Positions 6,887 to 16,013 are shown, numbered from the stretch's first letter. The stretch: DNA of 64,000 nucleotides from DASPUI01 sp035622995 (GCA_035622995.1 DASPUI010000158.1:1-64000); one strand, 5' to 3'. The notes: a model not told the origin generated them from the sequence alone. Numbers and translations are program-made.

Positions 6887-8149
6887 CTACCTCAACGCGG
6901 CAACATTCTTGTAGATCACACCGCCTTTCATGACGAAAACGATGCGGCGTACTGCCGTAATGTCTTTGAGGGGATCGCCATCGAGCGCGATGATGTCAGC
7001 TTCGTAGCCGGGCGCGATCGAGCCAATTTGGTCGCCCATCCGCATCGCTTCGGCAGCGAGCGAGTTCGCCGAAACCATCGCGCTCATCGGATCAACTCCC
7101 GCGTCACGCACGCGATCAATGAATTCCTCCGCATTACGACCGTGCGCACCAGCGACTGCGTCCGAGCCAAATACCATTTTGAGTCCACGAGTCTTGGCAC
7201 CCCGACGGACGATATCGTGATCGAGCGACAAGGCCCGCTCCATCGCTGCGAAGCCTTCTTCGGTGTAGCCTTGCGTGCCAAGAAAACGTTGCTTGTTTTG
7301 GAGATAATTCTCGATCACGAGGCCGGCTTGCGGATCGAAGTAGGTACCGCGCTCCGCCATCAGTTTCAGATCGTCATCGCTCGCCATCGTGCCGTGCTCC
7401 ACTTCGGTGCAGCCGGCGATCGTCGCGGCGCGAACCGCATCCTTGTAAGCATGGACGAGCGTGCGCAAGCCCTGTTTGTTTGCTTCGCCACAAACAGCGT
7501 TAAGCTGCTCCTGCGACAGCGTCATGCCGCCACCCTGCCGGATCGATTGGGAAGCGAAAATCTTGATCAGGTCTGCGCCGGCGGCCTTTTGTTTGCGCAC
7601 GAACGCGCGAATCTCGTCCGGTGTCCCGGTTTTTTCGCCGCGGCCCTCGAGCGGTTCGACGGCTGTGAGAATGCGCGGCCCTGGAATCGCGCGTTTGGCA
7701 ATCGCATCCCGCAATGGGACATCCGTCGGCGAGCCGACGCTTTGGACCGTGGTAAAACCGCCCATTAGCGTGAGCCACGCATTCGAAGCGGCTTGGTAGG
7801 CTGCGAACGGCGTTTTCTCTTCAGCTCCCGCATTCTTACCATTCTCGTCGAAGCTCCAGGTAATGTGAACGTGGGAGTCGATCCAGCCTGGCATGACGGT
7901 GAAAGCCCGCAGGTCGTAATCAACTGGCGAAGCCTTCGGGTCGAGTGCCACAATCTTGGAATCTTGGACGACGATACGTGTCTCGGGTAAGACGTGGCCG
8001 CGCCCGTCGAGCAGCCTGGTCGCTTCGATAACAATGCGCCGCTTTTGCGCCGCCGAGGTCTCAGCAGTGGCTTGGCTCATCGCGTTGCCGGCGAAGGCGA
8101 TCAAAATACAGAGAGTAATATCACCTATTTGACTCACGAAAAATCGCAT
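6887..8149 (-). CDS. secreted metal-dependent amidohydrolase
   Basis: This 420-residue protein has an N-terminal signal sequence (ITLCILIAFAGNAMSQA). The amidohydrolase fold is shown by VMPGWIDSHVHITW (metal-binding HxH), the metal-bridging Lys region ADLIKIFASQ, LRTLVHAYKDAVRAATIAGCTEVEHG (two further His ligands) and KMVFGSDAVAGAHG (catalytic Asp), ending in the small beta-domain GYEADIIALDGDPLKDI. This is the subgroup annotated as Xaa-Pro dipeptidase-like or imidazolonepropionase-like amidohydrolases, which act on N-acyl amino acids or dipeptides. The export signal argues against a cytoplasmic step such as kynurenine formamidase. It is convergent with the glyoxalase-fold gene. Confidence 0.85.
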   Translation of the reverse strand: MRFFVSQIGDITLCILIAFAGNAMSQATAETSAAQKRRIVIEATRLLDGRGHVLPETRIVVQDSKIVALDPKASPVDYDLRAFTVMPGWIDSHVHITWSFDENGKNAGAEEKTPFAAYQAASNAWLTLMGGFTTVQSVGSPTDVPLRDAIAKRAIPGPRILTAVEPLEGRGEKTGTPDEIRAFVRKQKAAGADLIKIFASQSIRQGGGMTLSQEQLNAVCGEANKQGLRTLVHAYKDAVRAATIAGCTEVEHGTMASDDDLKLMAERGTYFDPQAGLVIENYLQNKQRFLGTQGYTEEGFAAMERALSLDHDIVRRGAKTRGLKMVFGSDAVAGAHGRNAEEFIDRVRDAGVDPMSAMVSANSLAAEAMRMGDQIGSIAPGYEADIIALDGDPLKDITAVRRIVFVMKGGVIYKNVAALR

Positions 8150-8270
8150 CGGTTGTCGTGATACTGAATACCATAACGATCAATGTCCTGAAAACCTCGA
8201 AGAATTAGAGAGGGCGATCAGGATTTTTGGATTTCGGTCTCGTAAAAATCGGGCTATTTCTGTCTAGTAA

Positions 8271-9536
8271 ATGAATTTCTCCTTAGGCGAAGATTTTGCC
8301 AGGCAGCTCGATGCCGAAGATCCACTGCGATCGTTCCGCGAGCGATTTAATCTGCCTTTGGGCAAAGATAGCAGACCGGTGATTTATTTTGCCGGCAATT
8401 CGTTAGGCCTGATGCCGAAGACGGCGCACGGTATCGTCGAACAGGAGTTGGACAATTGGGCCCGGCTTGGGGTCGATGCTCACCACGCAACCGGGACCCC
8501 ATGGTATTCCTACCACGAGGGGTTTCGCGAACCGGTCGCGCGATTGGCTGGCGCGCAGCCTAACGAGGTGGTCTGCATGAACAGTTTGACCGTAAATCTT
8601 CATCTGATGATGGCGACGTTTTACCGGCCGACAAAGTCCAGATACAAAATTCTGATGGACGATCCGGCGTTTCCTTCCGACACCTACGCGATCAAAACGC
8701 AGATGGTGCATCACGGTTTTCAGCCGAAGGATGCGCTCGTTCTGGCGCGGCCCCGGAAGGACGAATTTATCGTTCGAATCGAGGACATTCTCGATTTAAT
8801 CGAAAAGAACCATGACGAACTTGCGGTCGTTATTATTGCGGCGGTGAATTTTTTCACCGGTCAGTTGCTGGACATTCCAACGATCGCGAAGGCCGCCCGG
8901 AAGCATGGAATTACGCTCGGGGTCGACCTGGCGCACACAATTGGCAACCTTCCGCTCGCTTTGCACGATTGGAACGTCGATTTCGCAGTCTGGTGCTCGT
9001 ACAAATATCTCAACGCCGGTCCCGGCGCGGTCGCGGGCGCGTTTGTCCACGAGCGACACGCGACGAATACCAATCTGCCACGCCTGGCCGGCTGGTTCGG
9101 GAACGATCCCGACACTCGGTTTCGTTTGCATCTTGAGCCGGAATTCGTTCCGGTTCCGACAGCGGACGGCTGGCAGATCAGTAACCCGCCGATTTTTTCC
9201 ATGGCGCCATTGCGCGCGTCATTGGCGATCTTTGATGAAGCCGGGGGAATGGAGCCGCTTCGCAAAAAATCGATCAAACTGACCGGTTATCTGCAATTCC
9301 TGTTAGGTCAGGCGGGCTCAGACCAGTTCACTGTAATCACGCCTGACGACACAAAGGCGCGCGGATGCCAATTGTCGATTCTCGCGCACAAAAATCCCAA
9401 GGAATTATTCAAGGCGCTTCAAACGACCGATGTGAAATGCGATTTTCGGGAACCGAACGTCATCCGCGTCGCGCCGACTCCGCTTTACAACACGTTTCTT
9501 GAGGCTTGGCGTTTCGCGCAAATTCTCGGCGCCTAA
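8271..9536 (+). CDS. kynU: kynureninase
   Basis: This 421-residue PLP enzyme has the usual family length. FAGNSLGLMPK opens the fold, TPWYSYHEGFREPVARL is characteristic of kynureninases, GVDLAHTIGN contains PLP-binding Asp219, and WCSYKYLNAGPG holds Lys245, the Schiff-base residue. It cleaves L-kynurenine or 3-hydroxykynurenine to anthranilate or 3-hydroxyanthranilate plus alanine. The monooxygenase and the 3-hydroxyanthranilate dioxygenase nearby suggest the 3-hydroxy substrate in vivo. The stop codon TAA is formed inside a GCCTAAC word and overlaps the stop codon of the convergent response-regulator gene (CTAA, 9533-9536). Two more copies of the word lie within the gene (8400, 8558). Confidence 0.95.
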   Translation: MNFSLGEDFARQLDAEDPLRSFRERFNLPLGKDSRPVIYFAGNSLGLMPKTAHGIVEQELDNWARLGVDAHHATGTPWYSYHEGFREPVARLAGAQPNEVVCMNSLTVNLHLMMATFYRPTKSRYKILMDDPAFPSDTYAIKTQMVHHGFQPKDALVLARPRKDEFIVRIEDILDLIEKNHDELAVVIIAAVNFFTGQLLDIPTIAKAARKHGITLGVDLAHTIGNLPLALHDWNVDFAVWCSYKYLNAGPGAVAGAFVHERHATNTNLPRLAGWFGNDPDTRFRLHLEPEFVPVPTADGWQISNPPIFSMAPLRASLAIFDEAGGMEPLRKKSIKLTGYLQFLLGQAGSDQFTVITPDDTKARGCQLSILAHKNPKELFKALQTTDVKCDFREPNVIRVAPTPLYNTFLEAWRFAQILGA

Positions 9537-9952
9537 CCGAGCAGCTGTTTGACACAGTCGATCAGCGTGTTGATCGAAAACGGCTTCACCAGGTACTTGA
9601 CCTGATTCTGATTGAAAAAAAGAGCGATGATCGGATCGGCAGCGAAGCCGGTGATAAAAATGAATCGGTCGCCAAGTGATGGCCGAATTTCCCTTGCTCT
9701 CAAATAAAATTCGTCGCCGCGCAATTTCGGCATCTTCAAATCGCAAATGACCGCATCGTATTCGTGCGCCTTGACCTTGAGCATCGCCTCGGCGCCATCG
9801 AACGCGATGTCGACGAAGAAGTTTTCGTCGGCAAGGATCCACTGCAAGGCAGACGCCAGTTGCTGGTCATCATCAACGACCAAAATCGCTTTCAATTGAA
9901 GCGTGTTAATCGCCTCTGCGATTTCAGGCGATTCCTGTTCCAAAAAACTCAT
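9533..9952 (-). CDS. single-domain response regulator
   Basis: The start is chosen at ATG 9950-9952 (MSFLEQESPEIAEAINTLQL), giving 139 residues. It is a CheY-like receiver domain: LVVDDDQQLASAL supplies the acidic pocket, YDAVICDLKMPKLRG the phospho-acceptor Asp, FIFITGFAAD the switch Thr region and KYLVKPFSI the conserved Lys. No output domain follows, so it acts by phosphotransfer or protein contact. No histidine kinase lies nearby. A perfect 7-bp hairpin (GCGGCTG-TTAAG-CAGCCGC, 9960-9978) precedes the start. Its stop codon overlaps that of kynU. Confidence 0.85.
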   Translation of the reverse strand: MSFLEQESPEIAEAINTLQLKAILVVDDDQQLASALQWILADENFFVDIAFDGAEAMLKVKAHEYDAVICDLKMPKLRGDEFYLRAREIRPSLGDRFIFITGFAADPIIALFFNQNQVKYLVKPFSINTLIDCVKQLLG

Positions 9953-9959
9953 AACGGCA

Positions 9960-9978
9960 GCGGCTGTTAAGCAGCCGC
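9960..9978. promoter_or_regulatory. hairpin upstream of the response regulator
   Basis: GCGGCTG-TTAAG-CAGCCGC is a perfect 7-bp stem with a 5-base loop, 8 bases before the response-regulator ATG on the minus strand. It would lie in the mRNA leader next to the start codon. Its function is unknown; no T-run follows, so it is not a typical terminator. The rest of 9979-10178 shows no gene I can support. Confidence 0.35.
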
Positions 9979-10178
9979 GGTGCCAGATCACTTAAGCAGT
10001 TCGCGGTCGGATTTGATCTCGAAAATGCCCTTTCCAACTTCTCAGCCTGCAATTCTGTCCCAGCCTGCTGCGAGTTCAGCGCCGTGACTTTTCCAGAGGT
10101 AATCGGCCACGATTTGATAATCTTTTCCACCCGCCAAGGCGACCCGTTGCGAAGGGTAATGAGACAATCAAAGATTCG

Positions 10179-10505
10179 ATGAAAACAATTTGCCTGTTGT
10201 TTGTTTCAAACGTCTTCATGAATTTGGCGTGGTATGGTCATTTAAAGTTTAGAGATAAAGCGCTTTGGATTGCCGTCGTCGTCAGTTGGGGAATTGCCTT
10301 TTTCGAATACCTCTTCCAAGTCCCGGCCAACCGCATCGGGGTAACGGAATGGAGCGTGCCGCAACTTAAGATTCTCCAGGAGTGCATTACGCTCGTCGTC
10401 TTTACCATAATCGCGTTCATTCTTTTTCGTTCGCCCGTTCGTTGGAACTATTGTGTTTCTTACGCGCTGATCGTCGGCGCGGTTTATTTCGCCTTTAAAT
10501 TCTGA
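10179..10505 (+). CDS. DUF486 family small membrane protein
   Basis: This 108-residue protein has four predicted membrane helices: residues 1-15, 29-47 (ALWIAVVVSWGIAFFEYLF), 66-84 and 88-106. Conserved features of the DUF486 (DMT-like) family are FMNLAWYGHLKF, WGIAFFEYLFQVPANRIG and the later LKILQECITLVVF. Function unknown; the fold resembles half of a small multidrug-resistance-type transporter. It is 29 bases upstream of the kynurenine monooxygenase gene in the same direction and may share its transcript. Confidence 0.9.
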   Translation: MKTICLLFVSNVFMNLAWYGHLKFRDKALWIAVVVSWGIAFFEYLFQVPANRIGVTEWSVPQLKILQECITLVVFTIIAFILFRSPVRWNYCVSYALIVGAVYFAFKF

Positions 10506-10534
10506 CCGTCCATTCATAGAACCGTGCGTATCGC

Positions 10535-11857
10535 ATGGCGAAATTCGTTTTGATCGGCAGTGGACTTGCGGGCGGACTCCTCGCGGCCTATCTCGGCCGA
10601 CGCGGATACGACGTCGATCTTTACGAACGGCGGGGTGATCCGCGCGAAGGCAATCTTGTGGGCGGGCGCTCGATTAATCTCGCCCTTTCAACCCGAGGAA
10701 TTCACGCGCTCGAACAAATCGGCATCGCCAATGAAGTTCTGCAAAACGCCATTCCGATGCGGGGCCGAATGATTCACGAAAAATCGGGCCTGCTCCATTT
10801 CGTGCCCTACGACGCTGATCCGAACAAATTCATCAATTCGATCGGCCGCGCGGCGCTCAATACAACCGTCATTGAAGCGGCGCAGCGTTATCCAAACGTC
10901 CGTGTGCATTTCAATCATCGTTGCACCGAGGTCGATATCAATTCAGCGACCGCTCACCTTCTCAACACCGCAACAACCCAACTGGTTGCCTCGGGCAGCG
11001 CCGTTATCGGAGTCGATGGAGCCTTTTCGGCGGTCCGCCAGTCGATGCAGCGCCAGATTGAGAATTTCGATTACGACGAAAGTTATCTCGCGCATGGATA
11101 CAAAGAATTGACCATTCCGCCGGGACCGAGCGGTTCCTGGCAGATGGAAAAGAATGCGCTCCACATATGGCCGCGAAAAAGTTTCATGATGATCGCGCTG
11201 CCGAATCCCGACAGTTCGTTCACCTGCACGTTGTTTTGGGAATTCGAAGGACCTCGAAGTTTTGCGACCACCAGGACCAACGATGATGTCCGCCGATTTT
11301 TTAACGAAGAATTTCCTGATGCGGTTCCGCTCATGCCGCAGTTGTTGGAGGATTTTCGGCAAAATCCAACCGGCTCGTTGGTCACGATTCGCTGCGCTCC
11401 CTGGTTTTATCGGGACAAAACTTGTCTCGTCGGCGATGCCGCTCATGCAGTTGTGCCATTTTATGGTCAGGGCATGAACGCAGCCTTTGAGGATTGTGTC
11501 GTGCTTGACGAATGCCTGGCCGAATTCCCAGATGATCGACAACATGCCTTTGCTCAATATTTCCAGCGCCGGAAACAAAACGCCGATGCTCTGGCCGATC
11601 TCGCCATTGGCAATTTCATCGAAATGCGCGACAAAACCGCCTCGCGCGTATTTCGGGCTAAGAAAAAGCTGGATCACTTTCTCGAAGCCACATTTTCAGG
11701 AATTTACCTCCCGCTTTACACGATGGTGACATTCACCCGAATTCCGTATGCCGAAGCTTCCAAACGTGCTCGGATCCAGGATCGCCTGGTTTATGGTGCG
11801 ATTTTCTGCCTGTTGCTGATAATCGGGTTTATCGCAGCTCTCTTGGCAAGGGGGTAG
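10535..11857 (+). CDS. kmo: kynurenine 3-monooxygenase
   Basis: This 440-residue FAD-dependent hydroxylase matches the eukaryotic and bacterial KMO length. The Rossmann motif LIGSGLAGGLLAAYLG lies at residues 6-21, followed by VGGRSINLALSTRG, typical of KMO. GADGAFS-like VDGAFSAVR and LVGDAAHAVVPFYGQGMNAAFEDC (about 298-320) bind FAD. A C-terminal hydrophobic helix (YGAIFCLLLIIGFIAALLARG) suggests membrane attachment, as in other KMOs. It hydroxylates L-kynurenine with NADPH and O2 to 3-hydroxykynurenine, feeding kynU. In the same direction follows a membrane protein gene 61 bases downstream. Confidence 0.95.
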   Translation: MAKFVLIGSGLAGGLLAAYLGRRGYDVDLYERRGDPREGNLVGGRSINLALSTRGIHALEQIGIANEVLQNAIPMRGRMIHEKSGLLHFVPYDADPNKFINSIGRAALNTTVIEAAQRYPNVRVHFNHRCTEVDINSATAHLLNTATTQLVASGSAVIGVDGAFSAVRQSMQRQIENFDYDESYLAHGYKELTIPPGPSGSWQMEKNALHIWPRKSFMMIALPNPDSSFTCTLFWEFEGPRSFATTRTNDDVRRFFNEEFPDAVPLMPQLLEDFRQNPTGSLVTIRCAPWFYRDKTCLVGDAAHAVVPFYGQGMNAAFEDCVVLDECLAEFPDDRQHAFAQYFQRRKQNADALADLAIGNFIEMRDKTASRVFRAKKKLDHFLEATFSGIYLPLYTMVTFTRIPYAEASKRARIQDRLVYGAIFCLLLIIGFIAALLARG

Positions 11858-11918
11858 GCAAGCGTTGCGAGGCTTTGATTTCAAAGAGCAAAAACGGTCT
11901 GTGATTCCGGAATTTAGA

Positions 11919-12908
11919 ATGTCTCCCACGAAACGGATTGGGATCGTGCTGCTGCAATTATCGGTCACCGCGGCCGGGCTCTTCTACGTGTTTCACAGTG
12001 CTCGTATTCGCGAGCAGGCGATCGAGACGTTGCAGCATTCACATTGGACCTGGCTGCTGATTGGCTGGTGCTGTTACGGAATGGTGGAAATACTTGCGAC
12101 CCTTCGGTGGCAAATTCTTTTGCGCATTCAAGGCATCGGCCTGAGCTGCCCGCGTGCGTGGACCATCGTCGTGATCGGATTGTTCTTTAACATGTTCCTG
12201 CCAGGATTGATTGGCGGCGACGCGGTCCGGCTTTACCTGATCTTCAAACAGGCAACTCGAAAAAAGATGCCTGCCACGCTTTCGGTGGTGATGGATCGAT
12301 TGCTCGGGTTGTGTTCGATTTTATTTCTCGGTGCCGTGGCAATCCTCTTACGTTTCGGCTGGCTGACTCAGTTCCCGGAGACCAGGCACGTGACTTACCT
12401 GGCCGCGGCGATCCTGGGGACATGCGTCGCGGCAGTAGGCTTGTTGTTTGGTCTTGTTATTCTGGTGCCGCAATCTCGACTGGCTAATCGACTTCCATTT
12501 CGGAAATCGATCGAGCAGGCTGTTGTGGCTCTTAAGATCTATCGTAATCGCCCGCTGCAAATCGGGCTTTCATTCGTCATCACGCTGGCCTCTCATTTCG
12601 CCTACTACTTAGCATTCTACTCCGCGATGCGCTCGTTGGAGGCCGGCGAGGTTCACCGCCTCTCGCATATCGTCGATTTCGTTTCGCTGATGCCGCTGGT
12701 GAACACGATTGTTGGCGTGCCGATTTCTTTCGGAGGCGCAGGTGTTCGGGAAGCGCTATTTCAAACCTTGCTCGGACAATTGATGCATGTTCCCGCATCG
12801 CTGGCAGCGCTGACGGCCTCTCTTGGTTTTCTCATTCAAGCCTCGTGGGGAATTGTTGGCGCCACCGCTTATTTGCTGATTTTTTCGAGTTGGCGGAATC
12901 ACAACTGA
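11919..12908 (+). CDS. lysylphosphatidylglycerol synthase-type flippase domain protein (UPF0104)
   Basis: Start taken at ATG 11919 (MSPTKRIGIVLLQLS), giving 329 residues. About eight hydrophobic segments are seen, with the family signature LRWQILLRIQG, FFNMFLPGLIGGDAVRLYLIFK and PLVNTIVGVPISFGGAGVREALF. The last two match the conserved 'N...P...GG' and 'P...GG.G.RE' motifs of the LPG_synthase_TM/UPF0104 family, whose members include the flippase half of MprF and AglD-like proteins. No synthetase domain is attached, so the lipid or substrate is unknown. An upstream in-frame start at 11865 is possible but less natural. Confidence 0.85.
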   Translation: MSPTKRIGIVLLQLSVTAAGLFYVFHSARIREQAIETLQHSHWTWLLIGWCCYGMVEILATLRWQILLRIQGIGLSCPRAWTIVVIGLFFNMFLPGLIGGDAVRLYLIFKQATRKKMPATLSVVMDRLLGLCSILFLGAVAILLRFGWLTQFPETRHVTYLAAAILGTCVAAVGLLFGLVILVPQSRLANRLPFRKSIEQAVVALKIYRNRPLQIGLSFVITLASHFAYYLAFYSAMRSLEAGEVHRLSHIVDFVSLMPLVNTIVGVPISFGGAGVREALFQTLLGQLMHVPASLAALTASLGFLIQASWGIVGATAYLLIFSSWRNHN

Positions 12909-12947
12909 CGACTGGCTGGATTGGCGGGGTCGATTCGAAGTTCTCCT

Positions 12948-13001
12948 TGACAGTCTAGGTAAAAGATTGAACGATTATCTTACCAAGACTGTCTAGGTTA
13001 A
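12948..13001 (+). promoter_or_regulatory. probable PadR operator and promoter
   Basis: AGTCTAGGTAA (12952-12962) and TTACCAAGACT (12980-12990) form an 11-bp inverted repeat with one mismatch. A third half-site, GTCTAGGTTAA (12991-13001), abuts it. TTGACA at 12948-12953 is a -35-like hexamer overlapping the first half-site. The padR start codon is at 13008. The layout fits autoregulation of the padR-permease pair. Binding is inferred. Confidence 0.5.
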
Positions 13002-13007
13002 CAATTT

Positions 13008-13340
13008 ATGGTTAAAGGAAAACCCGATCTCGTTTATGGAACGCTCGACATGCTCATTCTCAAGGCGCTCCAATATGATCCGCGACACGGGCTCGCCATT
13101 GCCGACCGGATCCAGCAGATGTCGAACGACATTCTTCGGGTCGAACAAGGTTCCCTTTACCCGGCTTTATATCGCTTAGAAGCACAGGGCTGGATCAAAG
13201 CTGAGTGGGGCGTTTCGGATAACAATCGCAGGGCCCGATTTTACAAACTCACTGCCGCCGGCCGCAAGCAACTCTCGGCAGAACAAGAACACTGGGCGCG
13301 GATTACGAAGGGAATCGGTCTTGTCCTGACGGGAGCCTGA
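13008..13340 (+). CDS. PadR family transcriptional regulator
   Basis: This 110-residue winged-helix protein has the standard PadR layout: LVYGTLDMLILKALQYDPRHGLAIADRIQQ, recognition region VEQGSLYPALYRLEAQGWIKAEWG and wing NNRRARFYKLTAAGRKQL, then a short C-terminal helix. It is the small form always paired with large orphan permeases in Acidobacteria and Verrucomicrobia. The permease gene starts 7 bases after its stop, so the two form an operon. Direct and inverted TCTAGGTAA repeats just upstream are the likely operator. Confidence 0.92.
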   Translation: MVKGKPDLVYGTLDMLILKALQYDPRHGLAIADRIQQMSNDILRVEQGSLYPALYRLEAQGWIKAEWGVSDNNRRARFYKLTAAGRKQLSAEQEHWARITKGIGLVLTGA

Positions 13341-13346
13341 AAAATC

Positions 13347-16013
13347 ATGCCTCGATTGCGCGCCTGGTTCTCTCGATTGCTCGGACTTTTTCGCAAGCAA
13401 CGCAGCGATGCGGAGATGACCGAGGAAATTCGGCAGCATCTCGATCTTTTAATCGAACGAAATATTTCTTCGGGAATGTCGCCGAACGAGTCGCGCCATG
13501 CGGCGCTCAGAAAATTCGGCGGGGTTGAGCAAATCAAAGAGGCTGCCCGCGAGCAGCGGCTCTGGCGATGGGCCGATGAATTTTTGCAAGACCTTCGCTT
13601 CGGCGCACGCATGCTGTTGCGCAATCCCGGCTTCTCGGCACTGGCCATTCTTTGCCTGACTCTCGGTATCGGTACAACTGCGGCAGTCTTCAGTTGGATC
13701 GAAGGAATACTCGTTAGGCCCTATCCACTCGTTGCGCATCAGGACCGGATGTTCGCGCTCAGCGCCACGACGCGCGGCGTTCAGGGTTACACCGGAATCT
13801 CTTATCCCGATTTCATCGATTTCGAGAAAAATTCAACTCTGTTCGAATCGTTTATCATCGATAAAATCATGGGCACGACGCTGAGCGTTGGGGATCGGGC
13901 GGAGCGCGCGTCAGGTGGAATCGTTTCGGCGAATTATTTCGATGCGCTTGGCGTGCAGCCGATGCTCGGCCGCGGCTTCAGGCCGGAAGAAGGGACCGGG
14001 CGGAACGCGCACCCGGTCACAGTGATCAGTTACCAGACCTGGCAAGACCGGTACAAAGGTGATCCTGACGTTGTTGGTAAGACACAATATCTGAACGGAA
14101 TTCAGCATACCATCATTGGCGTCGCGCCGGAAAAATTCCACGGCACCTTTATTGGCTACGGCTTTCAATTCTGGGTACCGACTTCGATGCAGGAAACATT
14201 CGATTCGACCGGTTACAAACTGGAAGATCGCGGCGCACGCTGGATTGAGGCCTATGTATTTTTGAAACCGAGAGTGACGCGCGAGCAAGGACAAGCAGAA
14301 CTCGCTGCGATCGCAAGACGTTTGGAAAAGGATTATCCGGAAACGGATCGCGGGCATGAGATCGCGCTCCTGCCATTGTGGAAAACACCATTCAATCAGG
14401 CCGGAGCGTTGTCTACAACACTCGCGATCACTCTTGCCGTTGCGGTCTTTGTTTTGCTGATCGCCTGCGCAAATGTGAGCAACTTGCTTCTGGTTCGGTC
14501 GTTACTGCGCCGGCACGAAATGACGATGCGCCTCGCGCTCGGGGCGGGCCGACGTCGGCTGATCAAACAACTCGTTACCGAAGGTTTGCTGCTTTCCATC
14601 ATTGCGGCCATGGGCGGAATCGCGGTCGCCTATTGGGCACGCAACTCGCTCGTGTTGGCGTTTCCTTCACCGGCTCCGGGCATCATCATGGAGTTCGCCG
14701 GACAAATCGACTGGCACGTACTCGCCATCGCGATCGCGATTTGTGTCGGCTCGACGCTGCTGTTCGCGCTCGTCCCGGCAATTCAGGCAAGCCAGGTCGA
14801 TCTTTCGGGCGCGCTCAAGGCCGAAGCCGGCGGTGTGCTTGCCGGATCGAGCCGTTCGCGTCTGCGCTCCGCGTTCGTGCTTGTACAGGTTTCGCTTAGC
14901 TTTGTCTTGCTCGCAGGAACCGCGTTGCTCTTGCAAAGCCTGCAACGATTACAAAAAGCGAGTCCCGGGTTTTCAACCAATGTGTTGGTGTCTGGCGTGG
15001 ATTTGTTTTCCTCTGGCTACAATGTCGAGCGCGCGAAGAGTTTTCATGCGCAATTGCTCGATCGCGTGCGTGAATTGCCGGGCATCGAATCGGCAACGTT
15101 GACACGGGTGCCGCCGTTCACCTATCTCCCGTACTCCACCGCGGCGATTGAAGTGGAGGGGTATCAGGCTGCGCCTAACGAGCAACCGACCGCCGAATAC
15201 GACGAAGTGGCTGAGCAATATTTCGCGACCATCGGCATCCCGATTCTGGCCGGGCGCGAGATTCTACGCACCGACGACGAGTCCGTGCTGCCGGTTGCGA
15301 TCGTAAATGAAACAATGGCGGCGAAATATTGGCCTGGAAAAGATCCGGTCGGTCAACGACTGAAAGTCAATGACAAGTGGTTTCAAGTGATTGGCGTGGC
15401 CAAGAACGCGAATTACAACACCAAACTGGAACCGCTAAAGCCATTCTTCTATGTATCGCTGCGACAGAATTGGTCGGTGCAAAATTACGTTTTGATTCGC
15501 ACGCAACAGAATGCTGGTGCCATTCTGAGTATGCTTGCGCGGGAAGTGCATGCGCTCGATGGCACCATCGCACCGCGCGTTGTTTATCCATTGCAGGAGA
15601 ATGTCGATCGGATGAGCTACACCCAACGGCTTTCCGTCGCACTCGTTGCAATATTCGGCAGTATGGCCTTGTTTCTTGCTGCGATCGGCCTCTACGCGGT
15701 GATGTCGTATTCGGTTTCGCAAAGCACGCGCGAGCTCGGCGTGCGGATGGCACTGGGCGCGAGCGTACGGGATGTCTTGCAATTGATCATTTCACGCGGA
15801 TTGCGATTGACCATTGCCGGAATAGCCATCGGTCTCGCCGCTGCATTAATGCTCACCCGCTTGTTAGGCAACCTGCTTTATCAGGTGAACCCGCGCGACC
15901 CAATCGCGTTCGGTGCAGCGATAATTGTTTTGATCGCCGTAGCGCTTGTTGCCTGTTTTCTTCCCGCTCACCGCGCCACTCGGATCGATCCTGTCCGCGC
16001 TTTGCGAATCTAA
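13347..16013 (+). CDS. large FtsX/MacB-type permease (ADOP family)
   Basis: This 888-residue protein has the 'duplicated orphan permease' layout. An N-terminal cytoplasmic piece (MPRLRAWFSRLLGLFRKQRSDAEMTEEIRQHLDLL...) precedes a first membrane helix (about 95-115) and a large periplasmic MacB-type core domain. Three helices with the FtsX signature (LLIACANVSNLLLVRSLLRRHEMTMRLALGAGRRRL) follow, then a second periplasmic domain and three C-terminal helices (YSVSQSTRELGVRMALGAS). No ATPase gene is adjacent, as usual for this family, so the energy source and substrate (export or envelope stress relief) are unknown. It is cotranscribed with padR. Three GCCTAAC words lie inside (13711, 15173, 15861). 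Confidence 0.92.
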   Translation: MPRLRAWFSRLLGLFRKQRSDAEMTEEIRQHLDLLIERNISSGMSPNESRHAALRKFGGVEQIKEAAREQRLWRWADEFLQDLRFGARMLLRNPGFSALAILCLTLGIGTTAAVFSWIEGILVRPYPLVAHQDRMFALSATTRGVQGYTGISYPDFIDFEKNSTLFESFIIDKIMGTTLSVGDRAERASGGIVSANYFDALGVQPMLGRGFRPEEGTGRNAHPVTVISYQTWQDRYKGDPDVVGKTQYLNGIQHTIIGVAPEKFHGTFIGYGFQFWVPTSMQETFDSTGYKLEDRGARWIEAYVFLKPRVTREQGQAELAAIARRLEKDYPETDRGHEIALLPLWKTPFNQAGALSTTLAITLAVAVFVLLIACANVSNLLLVRSLLRRHEMTMRLALGAGRRRLIKQLVTEGLLLSIIAAMGGIAVAYWARNSLVLAFPSPAPGIIMEFAGQIDWHVLAIAIAICVGSTLLFALVPAIQASQVDLSGALKAEAGGVLAGSSRSRLRSAFVLVQVSLSFVLLAGTALLLQSLQRLQKASPGFSTNVLVSGVDLFSSGYNVERAKSFHAQLLDRVRELPGIESATLTRVPPFTYLPYSTAAIEVEGYQAAPNEQPTAEYDEVAEQYFATIGIPILAGREILRTDDESVLPVAIVNETMAAKYWPGKDPVGQRLKVNDKWFQVIGVAKNANYNTKLEPLKPFFYVSLRQNWSVQNYVLIRTQQNAGAILSMLAREVHALDGTIAPRVVYPLQENVDRMSYTQRLSVALVAIFGSMALFLAAIGLYAVMSYSVSQSTRELGVRMALGASVRDVLQLIISRGLRLTIAGIAIGLAAALMLTRLLGNLLYQVNPRDPIAFGAAIIVLIAVALVACFLPAHRATRIDPVRALRI

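Noticed and set aside
7028..7768. 246-codon open frame on the plus strand opposite the amidohydrolase gene
   Set aside because: It is the antisense frame of a well-supported gene; its translation shows no domain or signal and is rich in Arg/His as shadow frames are.
6887..8149. Amidohydrolase as the missing kynurenine formamidase
   Set aside because: It carries an export signal and the motifs of the Xaa-Pro/imidazolonepropionase-like group, not KynB or AFMID.
9924..10130. 68-codon minus-strand frame upstream of the response regulator
   Set aside because: It runs into the regulator gene out of frame, has no recognisable features and no ribosome site.
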